From NCBI GenBank assembly GCA_027061845.1, contig JAMOVS010000059.1:1-33349 (forward strand): DNA of 33,349 bases, read 5' to 3'. Both the position numbers and the translations under genes were made by a program. The notes under the pieces were generated by a model that saw only the letters and a program-made list of their open reading frames with translations, searched no databases and was not told the DNA's origin. The first letter of the stretch is position 1. Every line of letters begins with the position of its first letter. This stretch comes from Thermaceae bacterium (GTDB lineage Bacteria > Deinococcota > Deinococci > Deinococcales > Marinithermaceae). Below are positions 19,806-28,860 of this stretch, piece after piece.

Positions 19806-21383
19806 TTACTCCTTCCTTGCTTCGAAGGCGTGCAGGTACTCGTCGGGCCGCGGGGTGAAGCGGACGCCCTTGCGGACGCCGGCGATCACGTTCTCGTAGT
19901 GCAGCGGGATGTAGGCGACGTCCTCGACCATGGCGATGTACATCGCCTGCTGCAGCAGCTCCTCGCGCTTGGCCTTGTCGAAGGTCTTGGCCGCCTCCTC
20001 GATCAGGCGGTCGACCTCGGGGTTCTTGTAGTGCTCGCGGTTGAAGCGGCCGTAGAGTCCCTCCTCGTCCTTGGAGTGGAACATCGAGAGCATGGTGTTG
20101 ATCGAGTCCATCGAGCCCCAGCCGGCCATGTACATGGTGAAGTGGCCCTTGGTCATGTTGGGGAAGAAGACCTTCTTGGGCACCGCGTTGACCTCGGCCT
20201 GGATGCCGATCTTGCGCAGCATGTTGGCCAGCGCCTGGGCGATCTGGGCGTCGTTCAGGTAGCGGTCGTTGGGGGCGTCGATGCGCAGCTTGAAGGGCAC
20301 CCGGCCGCCGTCCTTGGTGGGCAGTTCGAGCCAGCCGTCGCCGTCGGTGTCGCCGTAGCCGAGGTCCTCGAGCAGCCCGCGGGCGGCCTTGGGGTCGTAG
20401 GGGAAGCGCTGGATCTTGGGGTTGTAGCCCTCGTGGATGGGGGCCAGGAACTGCGGCGCCACCGTGGCCGCCCCGCCCATGATCTTCTGCACGATGGTGT
20501 CGGCGTCGATCGCCATGTAGATGGCTTTACGGGCGTTGGGATCGAGGAAGGGGTTCTTGGCGCCCTGGGGCAGCCCTTCCGAGCCGTACTCCCGCCAGTA
20601 GTCGAGGGCGATGTAGATCACCCGGACGCCCGGGGTCTGCTTGACGCTGGCGACGCCGGAGCGCTCCACCCGGGGGAAGTCCTGGGGCAGGACCTTCTCG
20701 GCGATGTCCACCTCGCCGGAGAGCAGCGCGGCGACGCGGGTGGCGCCGTTCGGGATGTTGACCAGCTTGACCTTCTTGAAGTCGGGCTTTTCGCCCCAGT
20801 AGTCCTCGAAGGCCTCGAGGTTCAGGTGGTCGGTGTTCAACCAGGAGACGAACTTGTAGGGACCGGTGCCGATCGGGTGCTTGCCAAAGCCCTCCTCGCC
20901 CACCTTCTCCAGGTAGGCCTTGGGGATCACCGCGGCGTGGTCGAGGTGGGCGGGGAGCAGGGGGTCGGGGACCTTGGTCTTGATCAGGACGGTGTAGCGG
21001 TCCAGGGCCTGGGCGTCCTTCACCTTGCCCACGTAGCCCTTCATCTGGGACTTCTTGTGGGTGGCCGCCCGCAGGATGGAGAAGGCCACGTCCTCGGCGG
21101 TCATCTCGCTGCCGTCGTGGAACTTGACGCCCTTCTTCAGGTAGAGCTTCCAGGTGTTTTCGTCGATGAGCTCGATCTTCTCGGCCAGGACCGGCACCAC
21201 CTTGCCCTCGGGGTTGAAGAAGAAGGGGGTCTCAAAGAGGTGGTGCTGCCAGGCCAGGGTGGTGGTCTCGTTGCGCATGTGGGGGTCGAGGGTGACCGCC
21301 CCGCCCTGATAGGCGACTACAAAGGTCTTTTCCGCGTAACCGAGAGCCAATAGGGATAAGAGTGCTACTAACCAACGCCGCAT
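19806..21383 (-). CDS. Peptide-type ABC transporter substrate-binding protein
   Basis: Signal peptide MRRWLVALLSLLALGYA. SBP family 5 features: HLFETPFFFNPEGKVVPVLAEKIELIDENTWKLYLKKGVKFHDGSEMTAEDVAFSI. Start refined to ATG 21383 (SD GGAGG). Confidence 0.94.
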   Translation of the reverse strand: MRRWLVALLSLLALGYAEKTFVVAYQGGAVTLDPHMRNETTTLAWQHHLFETPFFFNPEGKVVPVLAEKIELIDENTWKLYLKKGVKFHDGSEMTAEDVAFSILRAATHKKSQMKGYVGKVKDAQALDRYTVLIKTKVPDPLLPAHLDHAAVIPKAYLEKVGEEGFGKHPIGTGPYKFVSWLNTDHLNLEAFEDYWGEKPDFKKVKLVNIPNGATRVAALLSGEVDIAEKVLPQDFPRVERSGVASVKQTPGVRVIYIALDYWREYGSEGLPQGAKNPFLDPNARKAIYMAIDADTIVQKIMGGAATVAPQFLAPIHEGYNPKIQRFPYDPKAARGLLEDLGYGDTDGDGWLELPTKDGGRVPFKLRIDAPNDRYLNDAQIAQALANMLRKIGIQAEVNAVPKKVFFPNMTKGHFTMYMAGWGSMDSINTMLSMFHSKDEEGLYGRFNREHYKNPEVDRLIEEAAKTFDKAKREELLQQAMYIAMVEDVAYIPLHYENVIAGVRKGVRFTPRPDEYLHAFEARKE

Positions 21384-21502
21384 TTTGCCTCCTTTCCTTC
21401 GCATCCGTATTCTAGGGGATTGCTTTTCGCGCCCGCCAGCCCCGCGGCTCGCCACGCCCTCGCCACGCCCGCCCGGAAAGGCTTGGGGTGGGGAGGTGGG
21501 GA

Positions 21503-23305
21503 ATGCGAGGAAGGTATATAGGGTTCCTTGGGCTTTTGGTTTTTCTGGTGGCCTGTCAGGGGGGCGGTCCCCCGCCTGAGGACGGGGGCCGGCCGCGGGT
21601 CTACGAGGTGGTGGGTGCCCCCGCCCCCGATCGGCTCTTGGCGCTGGCGGAGGCGTTGGGGCTCAAGGGGGTCACGGTGGACGCCGACGGGGGGCTTCGC
21701 TACGAGGACTCCCAGGGCGTTTTGCGCCTGCCCACCCAACCGCTGGGGAAGCAGCGGAACCCCGAGGACGGGGGCGACGCGACCGTCGTGCGCTTCGACT
21801 TCGACGCCCTCGCCGCGCGGGGGGCGTTTGACGAGAAGACCGCCCGCGAGCGCTTCCTCACGGCACTCGCGCGGTCGGGGCTTGCGCCGGAGGGCGAGGC
21901 CCTTTCGGGGGCGGTCCGCTTCCTCGCCACCGACCTTCAGGGCGCGACCCGGGCGGAGACGATCCTCGGGGTGGAGGTCTCCTTCCGGCTCGCCCTCGAC
22001 GGCCTTCCCCTGATGGGGCCGGGGGCCCAGGTGCAGGCGCTCTTCGAGACCGAGCCGGTACCCACCCAGCTCTTTTACCTCTTCCGGGAGCTCAAGCCCG
22101 GTCCCAGGGTGGCGCTCCTCTCCCGGGAGGAGGCCGAGCTCCGGGCGCAGGGGTTGCTCGGGTTGCCCCGGGGCCTCGACCTGGGCACGCTCTCCGAGCC
22201 CAAGCTCGTCTACTACGCGCCTCCGCTATCGCGCAGCGGCGTCCGCCGCATCTACCCCCACTACCTCTACGAGCTGGTCGAGGAGGTCGAGGGGGAGGAG
22301 GTGCCGCGCCGGCGGGTGCTGGTGCCGGCGTTCGAGGGGGCGCCCAAGGTCACCATCGAATACCGGGTCGAGGGAGGGAAAATCGTCGCGGTGGCGCGGG
22401 TCCAGGGGGGAACGCCCCCCTATCGCTACCTTTGGACGAGCTCGAGCGGCGCGCTGAGCGAGGAGCAGGCGGGCGAGGGTCCGGAGCTCACCTACGACGC
22501 GGAGCAGCTCGATGGCCCCGAGGTCCTCTCGGTCTGGGTCGAGGACGCCGAGGGGCTTTCCGCCGGGGATAGCGTCTTGATCGAGCTTCCCGGGGATGAC
22601 GCGAAGCCCCAGGTGGGCGGGGTGGTGGACGCCGGCAGCGAGTGGATCGGCAGCTGCGCCAGACTGCCCCGGGCGGCGGCCAACGCCCGCGGCTTCGTGA
22701 TGACGATGCGGCTCGCCGGCGCCAAGATTCGCTTCAACTACGGCGAGTCCGCCGCCTGGGAGCGGGACTTCAAGGACACAAGCGACGCCGGCGTGGTGGA
22801 CAACGTCGATCTCGTCTTCTACACCGGCCACGCCAACGCCCACGGGTTCCAGTTCTGTGGCCAGCAGGACGATCGCTTCCTGCGTTACGACGAGGCGCGC
22901 TGGGGCGATGGGGATCTCGAGTGGCTGGTGATCGCCGCCTGCGGTCCCTTGCAGCGCTCGGCCCCCGGGGGCGCCTGGTGGCAGCGCTGGGGACCGGCGT
23001 TTCAGGGGCTGCATCTCTTGCTTGGCTACGCCACGGTGACCTTCGACAACACCGAGGAGGGCTTCATCTTCGCCGCGAGCGCCACCGGTTTTCCCTTCCC
23101 CTCCCGGGCCCGGACCGTGCGCGAGGCCTGGATTCGCACCGCGAAGGAGACCCAGGGACCCGAGGAGATCTGGTCGGTGATGGGGGTCTACGGCAAGAAC
23201 GGCGAGACCAACTACAACGACTACTTCCACGGCCGCGGACCGGTGGGGCCCGACATCAAGGGCGGCGATCTCGGGGGCTGGTGGATCATCTGGGGCCCCT
23301 CGTGA
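21503..23305 (+). CDS. Lipoprotein with PKD/Ig-like segment and a C-terminal caspase/gingipain-like (clan CD-like, possibly DUF6345) domain
   Basis: Lipobox MRGRYIGFLGLLVFLVAC. PKD-like VQGGTPPYRYLWTSSSGALSEE...LSVWVEDAEGLSAGDSV. DLVFYTGHANAHGFQF and LEWLVIAACGPL His...Cys blocks. SD GGGAGGTGGGG upstream of the ATG. Confidence 0.7.
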   Translation: MRGRYIGFLGLLVFLVACQGGGPPPEDGGRPRVYEVVGAPAPDRLLALAEALGLKGVTVDADGGLRYEDSQGVLRLPTQPLGKQRNPEDGGDATVVRFDFDALAARGAFDEKTARERFLTALARSGLAPEGEALSGAVRFLATDLQGATRAETILGVEVSFRLALDGLPLMGPGAQVQALFETEPVPTQLFYLFRELKPGPRVALLSREEAELRAQGLLGLPRGLDLGTLSEPKLVYYAPPLSRSGVRRIYPHYLYELVEEVEGEEVPRRRVLVPAFEGAPKVTIEYRVEGGKIVAVARVQGGTPPYRYLWTSSSGALSEEQAGEGPELTYDAEQLDGPEVLSVWVEDAEGLSAGDSVLIELPGDDAKPQVGGVVDAGSEWIGSCARLPRAAANARGFVMTMRLAGAKIRFNYGESAAWERDFKDTSDAGVVDNVDLVFYTGHANAHGFQFCGQQDDRFLRYDEARWGDGDLEWLVIAACGPLQRSAPGGAWWQRWGPAFQGLHLLLGYATVTFDNTEEGFIFAASATGFPFPSRARTVREAWIRTAKETQGPEEIWSVMGVYGKNGETNYNDYFHGRGPVGPDIKGGDLGGWWIIWGPS

Positions 23306-23311
23306 CCGACC

Positions 23312-24997
23312 CTAGTCGAGGAGGGTGAACCCGAGCGCCTGGGCCCGCTCGACGAAGTACTGGATGTTCTCGCTCTTCGTCTCGCCGCCGAGGCTTTTGC
23401 GCTCGAAGGCCGCCTCGGCGGCGAGGATCATGGTCTCGGCGAGGCAGGCGGGCACCAGGTCGGGGCCGCCGAAGTGGAGGTCCAGGGTGCTCTTCGCCTC
23501 GCCCGGGAGCCGCACCACGCCGCCCGGGATCACCCGCACGCCGGGGATCTTCTTGACCTCGGGGTGGACGTCCGGGGGCACCCCCTCGTCGTAGATCCAG
23601 GCCCCTTCCTTGACGTGCTCGGGCAGGATCACCGGCTCGGGGTCGCTGGTGGCGGTGAAGATCAGGTCGGCCTCTTTGAGGCTTTGGTAGTCGGTGGTGG
23701 CGACGACCTCGGTCTCGACGCCTTTGCGGGCCAGGTTCTTCCGCAGGCTCTCGGCGATCTTCTCGAGCCGTTCGGGGTCGCGGGCGATCAGGATCAGCCG
23801 GCCGAAGTGGGGTGCGACCTGGCGGGCGATGCCGAAGGCGACCACGCCGGTGGCGCCCACCACCGCGGCGGTGGCCTCTTTCGGGTTTTTGCCTTCTTTT
23901 TCAAAGCGCTCGAGGATCCGCGGGATCGCCGCCCGCACCGTACCGGCGGTGAGGGCGCCGCCGTTCGTTACCTGGATCTCGGGGACGGCCTCCTGGACCT
24001 TCTTGCCCTTCTCGCCGACCACGCTCCAAAACGCCCCCAGCCCGAAGACGGTGGCCCCGAGCTCGCTGGCGAGCCGGGCCCCCTGGATCGCGCGTTTGAC
24101 CGCGAGCTCGGGCTTATTCACGATCTGATGGGGCAAAAGGGGGGCCGAGATCAGGTGGCAGCGGATCTCGCGGCCGTCCGCCGTCTTCACCCCGCGGATC
24201 TCGCCCACCTTCATGGGACGGAAGGCCTCGGCGAGGCGCTCGATCCAGGCTGCGGGGACGAGGCCTTTTTCCACGAGGGGCCGCATCCAGCGGAACCGGG
24301 GCGACTGCCAGAAGTCCTCGAGCGTCAGGGGGTGGATCATGAAGGCGCAGACCACGGTCTTCTCGTCGGGAAGGGGAAGCGGCTCGCCGAGCTTGGGCTC
24401 GGTGCCCTCGAGGATCCGGCCCAGGTTCTCTTTGTAGCGCCAGAGCGCGAGCAGAAAGAGCGCCCAGCTAAGCGCCTTGCTCCAGGGGTCGAAGGGGAGG
24501 AAGCTCACCACCACCGCGAGCGCCAGCGCCAGGGTGAGCGAGGCCAGGGTGGCGTAGCCGGTGGCGGCGTAGACGACCAGTGCGGCGGCCAGCGGCACCA
24601 GGGCATAGAGCGTCCCCAGCCCCCCGACCGAGAGCCCTGCCAGCACCCCGAGCAAGACCCCCGCCCCCCGCGCCCGGAGCGGCGTGCGGGGGGCCAGGAA
24701 GGCGAAGGGGTAGAGGTGCCCCAGGTAGGCGAGCAGGGCGGCGGCGAAGGTCCAGGGCGGACCGAAGCCGAAGGGGGTCAGGAGGGCGACCGCCAGGTAG
24801 CCCTTCAAGAAGTCGGCGACGAAGGCCAAAAAGAGCGCCTTGGCGCCGACCTTGCGCAGCGCGCTTTCGAGCCCGAGGTTGTAGGCCGGGGCGGAGAGCG
24901 GGTCCTGGCCGGAGACGCGCTTCGCGATCCAGTAGCCCACCGGCAGCGCCCCGATCAGGTAGGCGAGCATGAGAAGCACCACGCCGAGCGCTTCCAT
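23312..24997 (-). CDS. Fusion protein: N-terminal PlsY-like membrane domain plus C-terminal acyl-ACP-reductase-like (Rossmann) domain
   Basis: aa 1-~200 resembles PlsY (LIGALPVGYWIAKRVSG...FVADFLKGYLAV...AYLGHLYPFAF). aa ~214-561 resembles cyanobacterial AAR (FMIHPLTLEDFW...ATAAVVGATGVVAFGIARQV...LILIARDPERLEKI...LVPACLAETMIL). Continuous 561-codon ORF. Confidence 0.75.
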   Translation of the reverse strand: MEALGVVLLMLAYLIGALPVGYWIAKRVSGQDPLSAPAYNLGLESALRKVGAKALFLAFVADFLKGYLAVALLTPFGFGPPWTFAAALLAYLGHLYPFAFLAPRTPLRARGAGVLLGVLAGLSVGGLGTLYALVPLAAALVVYAATGYATLASLTLALALAVVVSFLPFDPWSKALSWALFLLALWRYKENLGRILEGTEPKLGEPLPLPDEKTVVCAFMIHPLTLEDFWQSPRFRWMRPLVEKGLVPAAWIERLAEAFRPMKVGEIRGVKTADGREIRCHLISAPLLPHQIVNKPELAVKRAIQGARLASELGATVFGLGAFWSVVGEKGKKVQEAVPEIQVTNGGALTAGTVRAAIPRILERFEKEGKNPKEATAAVVGATGVVAFGIARQVAPHFGRLILIARDPERLEKIAESLRKNLARKGVETEVVATTDYQSLKEADLIFTATSDPEPVILPEHVKEGAWIYDEGVPPDVHPEVKKIPGVRVIPGGVVRLPGEAKSTLDLHFGGPDLVPACLAETMILAAEAAFERKSLGGETKSENIQYFVERAQALGFTLLD

Positions 24998-25003
24998 CGC
25001 GGT

Positions 25004-25468
25004 CTACCTTACCAGGAAGCGAAGCCCCTGGAGCACGCCGGCGCTGGCCAGGGCCACCAGCACCCCGGCGGTGATCACCCCGGCGGTGATCGCGGGCAGC
25101 GCGTAGCGCTTTTTGACCCCGAGCACCACCGCCAGGACGCTGCCGGTCCAGGCGCCGGTGCCGGGCAGAGGGACGGCGACGAAGAGGTAAAGCCCGAGCG
25201 CGCCGTAGCGCTGGACCTGGTCTTCGCCTTTGAGGCGGACGCGGGTCTCGAGCGCGTCCCAGAGCTTTTTGAAAAGGGGCACCCGCTCAAGCCACTGGAT
25301 GAAGATTGGAAGCAGGGTCAAAAGCAAGGGAACCACCAGGAGGTTCCCGAGCACCGCCCAGAAAAAGGCCTCCCAGACGGAAAGCCCGAGGGCCACCCCC
25401 AGGGGGATCGCCCCCCGGAGTTCGACCACCGGGGTCATGGCCATGAAAAAGACGTAGAGCTCGGGCAC
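25004..25468 (-). CDS. Small multidrug export protein family (COG2426-like) membrane protein
   Basis: MTPVVELRGAIPLGVALGLSVWEAFFWAVLGNLLVVP, ALGLYLFVAVPLPGTGAWTGSVLAVVLG. Confidence 0.85.
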   Translation of the reverse strand: MPELYVFFMAMTPVVELRGAIPLGVALGLSVWEAFFWAVLGNLLVVPLLLTLLPIFIQWLERVPLFKKLWDALETRVRLKGEDQVQRYGALGLYLFVAVPLPGTGAWTGSVLAVVLGVKKRYALPAITAGVITAGVLVALASAGVLQGLRFLVR

Positions 25469-25475
25469 CGGGGAA

Positions 25476-25481
25476 AGTATA
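25476..25481 (-). promoter_or_regulatory. Candidate -10 TATACT for a leaderless transcript of 25004..25468
   Basis: Minus strand TATACT-ttccccg-GTG, 7 nt spacing, no SD. Confidence 0.5.
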
Positions 25482-25507
25482 CGCGCGGGGGACCGGTCCC
25501 CCGCGCG
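25482..25507 (-). terminator. 26-bp perfect palindrome downstream of rplT (terminator and/or operator)
   Basis: CGCGCGGGGGACCGGTCCCCCGCGCG, lying 15 bp beyond the rplT stop codon. Confidence 0.6.
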
Positions 25508-25522
25508 GAGTGCACGGGCTTT

Positions 25523-25879
25523 TTAGCCGCGCGCCTTGGCGGCGGTCTCGACCAGCTTCTTGAAGCCCTCGGGGTCGCGCACCGCGATGTCGGCGAGGGC
25601 CTTGCGGTTGAGGTTCACACCGGCGAGCTTAAGCCCGTGCATGAACTCCGAGTAGCGCATGCCGTTCTGCCGGGCGGCGGCGTTGATGCGGGCGATCCAG
25701 AGCTTGCGGTACTCGCGCTTTTTCTTCTTGCGGTCGGCGTAGGCGTGCTCGGCCGCGTTTAGAAGGGTCTCCTTCGCCCGGCGGTAGGAGATCGAGCGGA
25801 GCCCCCAGTAGCCCTTGGCCCGCTTCAGGAGCCTTTTGTGGCGACGGCGACGAACGACACCGGTCTTGGCACGGGGCAT
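25523..25879 (-). CDS. rplT: 50S ribosomal protein L20
   Basis: [70 protein letters not shown]. Confidence 0.98.
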   Translation of the reverse strand: MPRAKTGVVRRRRHKRLLKRAKGYWGLRSISYRRAKETLLNAAEHAYADRKKKKREYRKLWIARINAAARQNGMRYSEFMHGLKLAGVNLNRKALADIAVRDPEGFKKLVETAAKARG

Positions 25880-25882
25880 CGC

Positions 25883-26086
25883 TTACCTCCAGTCGTAGGG
25901 CAGGAGCACCCGGAACCTGCGGGCGTCGCCCTTGAAGAGCACGAACTTCTTGCCTTTGAGCCGGATGACCTTGCCGGACTTCTTGTAGTTCAGGTGGCGT
26001 TTGCCGGTCCGGTACGCCACCACCTTGCCACGGGCGGTGACCTTGACCCGCCCTTTGGCGCCCTTATGGGTCTTCATCTTCGGCAT
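25883..26086 (-). CDS. rpmI: 50S ribosomal protein L35
   Basis: MPKMKTHKGAKGRVKVTARGKVVAYRTGKRHLNYKKSGK. Lies between infC and rplT. Confidence 0.97.
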   Translation of the reverse strand: MPKMKTHKGAKGRVKVTARGKVVAYRTGKRHLNYKKSGKVIRLKGKKFVLFKGDARRFRVLLPYDWR

Positions 26087-26160
26087 ACTTCACCTCCGCT
26101 GGCCGGGCGCCCCGAAGGGTCTTGGGCCCGGACGCAGCGTCCTCGAGTCTATCACAGGGA

Positions 26161-26673
26161 CTACTTTTTGGCGATGGGGGCAAGGACCATGTTCATATCG
26201 CGGCCGGCGAGCTGCGGCGGCATCTCGACGGTGGCGATCTCCTTGAGGTCCTCGGCGACGCGGTCCAGGATCTTCTTGCCGAGCTCCGGGTGGGCCATCT
26301 CCCGGCCCCGGAACATGATCGTCACCTTGACCTTGTGGCCGTCCTCGAGGAAGCGGCGCACGTGCTTCAGCTTGGTCTGGTAGTCGTGCTCGCTGACCTT
26401 GACCCGGAACTTGATCGCCTTGACCTCTTGCCGCTTTTGCTTCTTGCGGCGCTCCTTCTCCTGCTGTTGCTGCTCGTAGCGCCACTTGCCGTAGTCGAGG
26501 ATCTTGGCCACCGGCGGCTTGGCCGCCGGGCTCACCAGGACGAGGTCGAGGCCCTTGTCGCGGGCGATCCGGATCGCCTCGCGGGTGTCCACAATGCCGA
26601 GCTGCTGACCGCCTTCGTCGATGAGACGGACCTGTCGCACGCGGATCTCTTCGTTAATTCTGTGTTCCCTGAT
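26161..26673 (-). CDS. infC: Translation initiation factor IF-3 (proposed AUC start; AUU at 26658 is the alternative)
   Basis: VRLIDEGGQQLGIVDTREAIRIARDKGLDLVLVSPAAKPPVAKILDYGKWRYEQQ. The frame extends upstream of the first ATG (26640) as REHRINEEIRVRQVRLIDE, bounded by an in-frame TGA at 26674-26676. SD GGAGGTG at 26681-26687. Confidence 0.9.
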   Translation of the reverse strand: MREHRINEEIRVRQVRLIDEGGQQLGIVDTREAIRIARDKGLDLVLVSPAAKPPVAKILDYGKWRYEQQQQEKERRKKQKRQEVKAIKFRVKVSEHDYQTKLKHVRRFLEDGHKVKVTIMFRGREMAHPELGKKILDRVAEDLKEIATVEMPPQLAGRDMNMVLAPIAKK

Positions 26674-26765
26674 TCAGCATCACCTCCAAGAGCGTTTCAC
26701 CGAACGCTCAGAAAAACCACCGGCCTTAAGTCTACGGGGCGGGGCGAAGCCGGCGCAAGCCGATG

Positions 26766-26771
26766 TAGCCT
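26766..26771 (+). promoter_or_regulatory. Candidate -10 TAGCCT for a leaderless trmL transcript
   Basis: TAGCCT-gatcgc-GTG, 6 nt spacing, no SD. Confidence 0.45.
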
Positions 26772-26777
26772 GATCGC

Positions 26778-27230
26778 GTGCTCAGGATCGTGCTGGTGGA
26801 ACCCGAGATCCCCCAAAACGCCGGCAACGTGGCCCGGACCGCGGTGGCGCTCGAGGCCGAGCTCCACCTGGTCCGCCCCTTCGGCTTTCGCTGGGGCGAT
26901 CCCAAGCTGCGCCGGGCCGGACTCGACTACTGGAAGCACCTGAACTACGTCCTCCACGATTCCTGGGAGGCGTTTTTGGAGGCCTTGCCCGAGGACGCCC
27001 GCGTTTTCGCCTTCAGCGCCCGCGCCGAGCGCTCGCTCTATTCCGCCCGCTTCCGGGAAGGCGACTGGCTCCTCTTCGGCCCCGAGACCCGGGGGCTTTC
27101 CCCCGAGGTGCTCGCCCGCTTTCCCTCCCTCAAGATCCCCACGCCGGGCCCGGTGCGCTCCTTGAACCTGGCGGTGGTGGTGGGGGTGGCGGCCTATGAG
27201 GCCTACCGCCAGATCGCGGGGTTAGCATAG
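26778..27230 (+). CDS. trmL: tRNA (cytidine(34)-2'-O)-methyltransferase, SpoU/TrmL family
   Basis: MLRIVLVEPEIPQNAGNVARTAVALEAELHLVRPFGF...LLFGPETRGLSPEVLARF...IPTPGPVRSLNLAVVVGVAAYEA. Confidence 0.93.
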   Translation: MLRIVLVEPEIPQNAGNVARTAVALEAELHLVRPFGFRWGDPKLRRAGLDYWKHLNYVLHDSWEAFLEALPEDARVFAFSARAERSLYSARFREGDWLLFGPETRGLSPEVLARFPSLKIPTPGPVRSLNLAVVVGVAAYEAYRQIAGLA

Positions 27231-27233
27231 GGC

Positions 27234-28851
<1,618 letters not shown>

Positions 28852-28860
<9 letters not shown>

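Noticed and set aside
19758-21353. 531-aa plus-strand ORF antisense to the substrate-binding protein
   Set aside because: Shadow ORF caused by GC3 bias. The opposite strand encodes a clear SBP with signal peptide and SD.
23474-25762. 762-aa plus-strand ORF antisense to the PlsY/AAR fusion and the small membrane protein
   Set aside because: Runs opposite two well-supported genes. Composition (Gly/Asp/His/Glu-rich, low complexity) is typical of antisense reading of GC-rich codons. No recognisable domain.
26087-26160. GC-rich infC-rpmI spacer as an L20 autoregulatory RNA
   Set aside because: Small inverted repeats are visible (GGACGC-T-GCGTCC, GGGCGCCC), but no recognisable L20 leader architecture. 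Would need covariance analysis.
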